NCBI RefSeq assembly: GCF_014898815.1 | Contig: NW_026515433.1 | Location: forward strand, 394,501 to 458,500 | From: Panonychus citri | Taxonomy: Eukaryota; Arthropoda; Arachnida; Trombidiformes; Tetranychidae | Reading direction: 5' to 3' | DNA length: 64,000 nt | Shown here: one piece after another, positions 57,816-64,000 of the stretch | Position numbering within the stretch: the first letter of the stretch is position 1 | Layout: the number at the start of each line of letters is the position of its first letter | Program-made: the position numbers and the translations under genes | The notes under the pieces: generated by a model | The model's input: only the letters and a program-made list of their open reading frames with translations | Database searches by the model: none | Told to the model about the DNA's origin: nothing

Positions 57816-60041
57816 ATGAATGAATTAGAACTGAATGAAAACGATTCATCTTATTTTTCAATTATCAACATGAAATGTGAAACCAACGATATTAACAGCG
57901 ATTCTCATACTAATTATCAGCCATCAACATCTTTGCCTAAACCCGATTCTCAATCAATTGTTTCATCTGAGAATCTATTTGTTACCCGAAATTCAATTAA
58001 ATCAGGATTGGATATAGTTCTTAATAATATTAATCTAACTATCGGTGAATCAAATTTTTTCGGTATAATCGGTCCTTCGGGTTGTGGCAAGACAACTTTC
58101 CTTAAGTGTATCGCAGGTCTGATTAAAGTGTCTTCTGGTAACTTGACCGTTTTGGGTGAGCCCGTCGAAAGAGTTGACCATCAATTGATTGGTTATATGC
58201 CACAGAACATTGATCTATTTGACAATTTATCGATTACAGAGACAATATTTTACTTTGGTTCTCTTCACTCGATGTCGTTACATGACATTCGTACCTCATA
58301 CAATCAACTCTCTAATTACCTTAATCTTCCTAACGAATCTTGTCTTATCGTTAATCTAAGTGGTGGTGAAAAACGCCGAGTGTCCTTCGTTTGTGCAATA
58401 ATCCACCAGCCTAAATTGCTATTGCTCGACGAACCTTCCGCTGGTTGTGATCCAGTAATCAGAGTTAAACTAATCAAATTACTGAATCAACTTTGTCTTC
58501 ACAAAAGGTCAACAGTTGTGATGACCACTCACTACATTGAAGAGGCAAGAATAGCAAATTCAATCGCTTTCATGAGAAACGGTCGAATCATAGAAAAAGG
58601 ATCACCAAAGTTAATTATGGACAATTTAAAGGTTAACACATTGGAAGAAGCTTTCATCAAGTTAATTCTGTCCAGCAGAAACAACAATCAACTAATTCTC
58701 AATCAATGTGAACAACCTTTGCCCCAAAATAATAGTTCTAATCAACAATTGACTCTAAAAGATCAATTTCTACATCAAGTGTGTAATCCATACTTAATTG
58801 ATCCTTTAATCAGCTTGGCTCATAAATCATCATCATTAAGCCTAATTGACTGTTACAATTACGCTTTCAAATGTAAATCACTCGCAGACAGAATGATTAA
58901 CCAATACATCGCGTCTTATGGATCAATAGTTTCTTATGTGATATCAATATTAATTTTAATTATCCTTTTCTCATATTGCTTTGGACAAACACCAAATCTA
59001 ATTAACTTAGGCCTGGTTATTAAAGACAAATTACTTTCGACCACTGATCTTATTCAAATTTACAATACTTATCCAATCTCGTTAAAGTTGTACAATTCAA
59101 CCTCGATTGCCGATTCTGAGACCAAAAAATCATCGATTCATGGTTACCTTTTGATTCCTGAAAATTTCACACTCATATCTCGTTACCGTTTCCCTGGAGC
59201 TGAAACCGATCATGATTTACCAAATGAAACAATAATGAATTCAGCTCGAGTTCAATACATATCAAGTGGCCTCAACACAATATACAACGATCTGATTGAG
59301 TCTCTTTTACAACAATCGACAAATAATTGGACTTGGTCGGTACTAAGACAAGCAAAAGTTAATCCAGCGATAGGTAATCAACCAATAATCAAAGAAAAAG
59401 CAATCATTGGTAAACCAAAAGCGAACGATTTTTTCAATCAAGCCAATCATCATCTTCCAAGATCAATTTTCTTCGTTTCTTCTATTGTGACCTTAACTTA
59501 TGCGCTGCCAGTTTTATATTCAGAAAGACGACCTTCCCTTTTGGAACGAACTCTATCCACTGGATTATCTCCCTTCCAATTATTGCTAATCGCCTATCTG
59601 ATTACCTGTATATTACCTGTCCTATCGAGTCTAATTATCCTCTTGTTACCAATCATTTTATCGTCGACCATTTATCCAGGGCCATTTCTCTTTGGTTGGT
59701 TTTTATTGTCGCTAAGTCAAACTAGCTCAGTATTAGTCTCATTCCTATTTGCGACATTTGGTTTTGACATCACGTTCACTTATTCAATCTTAACAGGTTA
59801 TATTTTCATGGGTGAAACAGTTTCCGGTTTTCTGTGGGCCACTTCCGCTTTACCGTATTACATTCGCCCGTTATCATATCTTCAACCGTATTTCCTACCA
59901 ACCGAGGCGTTTATCGAGACAATTGTCAAGGGATTACCACTCTCAACATGTTCCGACAAAATACTAGGCACGATTACTTTTAATTGTATCGTTTTTATCA
60001 TTACACTTATGAGATTCTGCAATACAATTAGTGTTAAATGA
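57816..60041 (+). CDS. ABC half transporter, ABCH/ABCG type, intronless
   Basis: A single exon of 741 residues, starting at the ATG at 57816. The nucleotide-binding domain comes first, with Walker A GPSGCGKTT (about residues 86-94), a Q loop in YMPQN, signature LSGGE (181-185), Walker B LLLLDEP (201-207) and H-loop His 239. The membrane domain follows, with one helix near residues 365-385 (ISILILIILFSYCF), a large loop, and a cluster of about five helices from about residue 550. NBD-first half transporters with an ABC-2 type membrane domain are subfamilies G and H. The large loop between helices 1 and 2 and the arthropod context favour ABCH, a subfamily strongly expanded in spider mites. It probably works as a dimer at the plasma membrane. 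The substrate is unknown. Confidence 0.9.
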   Translation: MNELELNENDSSYFSIINMKCETNDINSDSHTNYQPSTSLPKPDSQSIVSSENLFVTRNSIKSGLDIVLNNINLTIGESNFFGIIGPSGCGKTTFLKCIAGLIKVSSGNLTVLGEPVERVDHQLIGYMPQNIDLFDNLSITETIFYFGSLHSMSLHDIRTSYNQLSNYLNLPNESCLIVNLSGGEKRRVSFVCAIIHQPKLLLLDEPSAGCDPVIRVKLIKLLNQLCLHKRSTVVMTTHYIEEARIANSIAFMRNGRIIEKGSPKLIMDNLKVNTLEEAFIKLILSSRNNNQLILNQCEQPLPQNNSSNQQLTLKDQFLHQVCNPYLIDPLISLAHKSSSLSLIDCYNYAFKCKSLADRMINQYIASYGSIVSYVISILILIILFSYCFGQTPNLINLGLVIKDKLLSTTDLIQIYNTYPISLKLYNSTSIADSETKKSSIHGYLLIPENFTLISRYRFPGAETDHDLPNETIMNSARVQYISSGLNTIYNDLIESLLQQSTNNWTWSVLRQAKVNPAIGNQPIIKEKAIIGKPKANDFFNQANHHLPRSIFFVSSIVTLTYALPVLYSERRPSLLERTLSTGLSPFQLLLIAYLITCILPVLSSLIILLLPIILSSTIYPGPFLFGWFLLSLSQTSSVLVSFLFATFGFDITFTYSILTGYIFMGETVSGFLWATSALPYYIRPLSYLQPYFLPTEAFIETIVKGLPLSTCSDKILGTITFNCIVFIITLMRFCNTISVK

Positions 60042-60336
60042 TTATTCAATTATCACCATTAAAAAAGGAATTTATTTAAATTTTATTCAAACTCAAATTC
60101 TCATTTGAAAATCGAGAGAGAGAGAGAGAAACAGATAATCGAGGGTGAGAGTTTATAATATTTATATCGTTAGAATGATTTGAGTTGAAATGATTAAAAG
60201 TGGAGTTGAAATAAATTAATTTGATCTCATTGAAATGGTAAACAGAAAATGAATCGTTAGCAATACAAATTGTCGGAGGGAGATTTTCATTTCTATCGCG
60301 AGTGTTGAACATTTGAAGAAACAGATTCTCGTTGAT
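60042..60336. other. Convergent spacer between the ABC and Spaetzle genes
   Basis: Short tail-to-tail region with a GA dinucleotide run near 60113-60130. No gene is supported; the minus-strand frame at 60076-60312 is noise. Confidence 0.45.
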
Positions 60337-62554
60337 CTACAACTCAATCTTTTCCGTAGATGATTCTGAGGTCATTCCAGATCGATGTGGATCATCAAGT
60401 TTACTTCGTCCATCAGGTCGAACTGTCACCGTTTTACGAGGCGAGGTCAAAGATTCATCGGAAACATGGCAAATGCAACAAGAAGGGAATAAAAATTCAG
60501 ATAAGAATGGACCTTTGTATGGATTCCATGGATCAATGACTAGAAGCTTCTGAGTGTTGTATCTTTGTCTACAAGTAGCATGATAACAGGGAGGGATAAA
60601 GTTACAATAAGAGCCTGAACCATGGCGACATAGAACTTCAGTAACATATTGTTGATAAGAATCGGTATTAATTACAACCAACCATCGATTATTTGTATTT
60701 CGAGCCCAACCCGGTCTAACGACTCTAGTAATTGAGTCGCAAACTAATCCTCCGTAATTATCGTTGGCTAATTTAGGCATCACTTGGTTACGAAGATCAC
60801 GGAATAGCTTTTCTAATGGCCACTTGTAGTAGCGAGTCACTTCAGTGACCACTTTGATCGGATAATCTTCACGGAAGATACAATAATGGCGACCATTCTT
60901 ACCACAGGGTGGAGTCTTTAAGGTCCCGGCTGCTTCAGCATTCGACGCAGATCCCTCTTCATCGTCCAATAAGGCTGCTTCGTCATCTTCTGATGTCGAT
61001 AAATTATTTTCCGATGATGCAGGTTTAGACGATGTAGAAGCAGCAGCAACGGGAGAAGGTGATGGAGATGAGGATGAGGATGAGCTTGGAGAAGGCGATA
61101 AGACCAAAGCTTCCGGCTTATTGATAGTATTATGTGCATGTTGATTCTGTTGATTGGATTCACCTTTACCTCGTTTTCCATTGTGACTATTACCATGGTC
61201 ACTCGAATGGTTTGTGGATTTGGGAACAATGGTGATTCTCTCAATCGGAAGTGAATCATTGAGTTGGTGTTGATTCTGATTTCGATTCGTCAACGAATAT
61301 TTTGGACCTGAACGAATCTCACTTGAAGGACTCGAGCTCATCCATTTGGACATTTGTTTAACTTGCTCCTGGCGCTCTTGATTATCGAAAACTAATCAAA
61401 CAAACAATCAAAGTAAAAAGTAAAATAGAAAATTAATTGAATTGTATCGATACGTGATGAACATAGGTGATGAGAAATTGCTTAATAATCAATAGAATAG
61501 CAAAAATTGGTGCAATTAATTTGGTGCTGATGATTAATAATAATTAAATAATAACTATACTAAATATCGTTTAACTTTTGACTTTGTTTTCTTTTCTCAA
61601 TTTTAATAGTATTCATAAGATTGAAACGCAAGTGAATCAGATAATTATTCAACTTGTCCATTGATTTCAATGTTCATCTAAATCAGTTCCAAGCATAATA
61701 ATTCATCTGGTTCAATGATTAGCTTAATTACTATTGATATAACTTATAGTGATTAAAATTAACCCAAAGTTCATATCGACCTGATTTATGCCTTGAGTAA
61801 CATGGGAATTTAAATAACTCACATTCTAATTAAATGATTAAACTGATCGTTAGTTGTTTTTTGATCATAATAACTCACCATTATCACGATAAATATCTTG
61901 AATTATTTTATTCCCATTTGGATGTATCGTCATATTGGACATTAGATCTTGAAATGATTCAGTTGAAGGCGATTTAGGGATTTGAACCTTAGGTCTGGAT
62001 TTTGTTGATTTAATTGTTGAATCAAGTGTTGATCGACCCTCGATTGGAGCCAAAGAGTCAGAGATCGATTCAAGAACAGGCTTTTCTGGTGGTGAAGTCG
62101 TCGAAATCGTTGGTGTGGCTGGTGATGCCGAGGAAAACAAAGTACTTGTGGTTAGTGTACTTGCCGATGTGATCATTTTCGTTACACTTGAACTTGGAGC
62201 TGAATTGATTAAATTGTTGGCACCATTTCGCAAACGATTGTTCATTCCCTTCATGAAATTAACATTGTTACTATTAAGAGGATTCAATACATTTGAGTTA
62301 ATCCGGTTAACTGGTTGATGATTTTTATAATATAAGTTACGATAAGTCTTAACGGCCACATCATCCGGTGTTAATCGGTACGAACCAACATTGGAAACAT
62401 ATCTTCCTGTTAATTGCTGATGATTAAGATGATTACTTTTCATTTCGTTGTTATTTCCATGATCGTTGGAGCCTCGATTCAGACCATAATCACCGGAATT
62501 GGAAACCACACAAAGAGTCAATAGCAGCAAACAATCAAAATGAAACTTAAACAT
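60337..62554 (-). CDS. Spaetzle-family secreted cystine-knot ligand
   Basis: Two exons (61879-62554 and 60337-61391), joined in phase 1, encode 576 residues. A signal peptide (MFKFHFDCLLLLTLCVVS) is followed by a long low-complexity Asn/Ser/Thr-rich prodomain. The C-terminal mature region, from about residue 400, has the neurotrophin-like Spaetzle fold: CGKNGRHYCIFREDYP, RWLVVINTDSYQQYV, EVLCRHGSGSYCNF, PPCYHATCRQRYNTQKLLV and FLFPSCCICHV. These are the knot cysteines and the conserved RYNTQKLL and CCxC signatures of Toll ligands. A clear dibasic furin site next to the knot was not identified. Which Spaetzle paralog it is cannot be decided by eye. Confidence 0.93.
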
Positions 62555-64000
62555 GATGATTTGAAGAGTAAGTTGAAAGAAAACAAAATATCAAATTAAT
62601 GGAAACAGCAACAATCAAATCTAACACTAAATTTGAAACATTGAGAGATCTAAATTGAAATAAAATGTCACCTTGATTGTTTGATTCTGTTTTGTAGTTT
62701 AACTACTCAGAATTAGAGTTTTAACAATTTGTTGTCGGCTAATTGATAGTTATCGTTGATGAAACCAAAGGAGCAAACAAGATTTCCTGGTGTCTTCATC
62801 TTCTTCCATCATTATCTGCATCATTATTGTCATCAGTATCTTCACTCCTTCAGACAATTATCGCAACTATTTAAGCCTAAAATTTAAATAGTAGCTGAAG
62901 ATTATCGATATCAACACGTTCCAAATGAAATATACTTTTTTAGTTCCGGTCTTTCATTTATCTTTATGTATCTCTTCATCTCTTTATCATCTTCGATAAT
63001 CGATTAATAAAACGTTCACGTTGAAATGATCATTATATTTACTTGTTTATTTGCTAATTGCGAGCAATTTATTGATTCAATGAACTATTATATTAACCGC
63101 TAGACTAACCTACAGTTACCAGGTTAATCCGAAGGAAGTAGCAGATAAGACAATCTTGTATTCTGCTGCTGATTAACTTGATTGTTTGATCATTATAAGG
63201 AATTAGGTCACGTTTGTGTTCATTAATTGCGAATATCATCAATAACTGCACGGTTCAAGGTTAACGGTTAATTTGTTTAAATAACGAAAGAGTTACAATC
63301 ATATGATTACAATTAATAATATTAATGTAGTTGGAAAAGTTTCATTAGACAATTTTTCAAATTTAAAAGAAAATCTACCAGATTTTAACTAAAAAGTTTC
63401 ATATTTTTATCCTTAAATTAGAAAATTAATAATCAATCTGAAAGAGTGTTGATCATATTAATAATATTAATAATTCTTGAGATATCATGATTATAAGAAT
63501 CTTTAACAGTTCGAATCAAAAAGTAATCAGACCTCTTAAAATCGTGTAACTGAGCTACTATTTTATTCGAAATTTATCAATAAACTTTTTTTCGGCCAAC
63601 TAATAATATTAATTTCACCAAATCATGAAGATTTCAAACAAAATACAGTCGAACTATGCACACAAATTTATTCTTTGAAAATGCTCTGAGCTCTATCGAA
63701 ACAAGTTAGTAGATGAGTTCATTTCCGGCGATACACTTTGGCTTAAACCTCATCATGCGATCTGCAATCATCTGATGTTATATCACTCCGGATACTCAAA
63801 CGAAACTACGAAAAACGCCATCAGCTGTTGATTGTCACTATTTTCTTTGTTTTGTTCCAATGTTCAACTGAGTGAATGAATATTCAATTGAGGTTGAAAT
63901 TGAAATTTCTACCTCGAAATGGTACATTAGATCGATTAATCGATCTTCCTCTGATCAAGCCGCGAATGAATTGTAATCGTGCCATTCACAAATAAACGAA
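62555..64000. other. Upstream region of the Spaetzle gene to the window end
   Basis: A TATCGATA octamer occurs at 62903-62910, about 350 bases before the start codon, next to a TATTTAAG-like stretch near 62867-62876. The rest is AT-rich. The last 350 bases are slightly richer in GC and could be the start of a neighbouring transcription unit, but no frame is supported. Confidence 0.4.

Overview
The window is nuclear DNA of an arthropod, most likely an acariform mite close to the spider mites (Tetranychidae). This is inferred from the gene set (gustatory-type receptor, Spaetzle-family cystine knot, F-spondin with a Kunitz domain, ABCH/ABCG-type half transporter), the short AT-rich GT-AG introns, and compact AT-rich spacers. 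No species-diagnostic sequence was identified.

Layout. 1-1.8 kb: a gustatory-receptor-like gene with three phase-0 introns near its C-terminus. 1.8-22 kb: gene-poor DNA with a duplicated noncoding block (about 2.8-3.7 kb and 18.3-20.1 kb). Between the copies sits a nearly complete Ty3/gypsy-type LTR retrotransposon (3932-14346, minus strand). 22.2-23.3 kb: a His/Asn-rich protein with a CtBP-binding PLDLS motif. 24-28 kb: mitochondrial ribosomal protein L11 (+) tail-to-tail with an acidic repeat protein (-), proteasome alpha-2 (+) and an intron-containing tRNA-Tyr. 30-35 kb: an SLC10 transporter with a 2.9 kb first intron. 36.3-41.6 kb: membralin (-) and ribophorin II (+), head to head. 42-45.4 kb: a CREB3-type membrane-anchored bZIP factor and an FHA-domain protein. 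45.9-48.5 kb: an SR splicing factor (-) with a predicted poison exon. 49.8-50 kb: a tiny Cys/His-rich protein. 50.2-53 kb: F-spondin (-). 54.5-57.2 kb: hexokinase. 57.8-60 kb: an ABC half transporter. 60.3-62.6 kb: a Spaetzle-family ligand (-).

Most genes are unrelated housekeeping or signalling genes, so there is no operon logic. The shared features are head-to-head gene pairs and tail-to-tail convergence with tiny gaps. Ribophorin II, membralin and CREB3 are all endoplasmic-reticulum genes and lie next to each other.

The most unusual object is the retrotransposon. Downstream of integrase, where an env would sit, it carries an approximately 1000-residue reading frame. That frame has a RING finger, a second Cys/His zinc cluster and a REXO1-like DEDDh exonuclease fold whose catalytic acidic residues are largely lost. 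A second theme is sequence quality. Two conserved host genes (membralin, ribophorin II) and two sites in the retrotransposon are broken by single-base losses, and the two LTRs differ only by insertions or deletions. This fits residual deletion errors in the assembly better than real gene decay.
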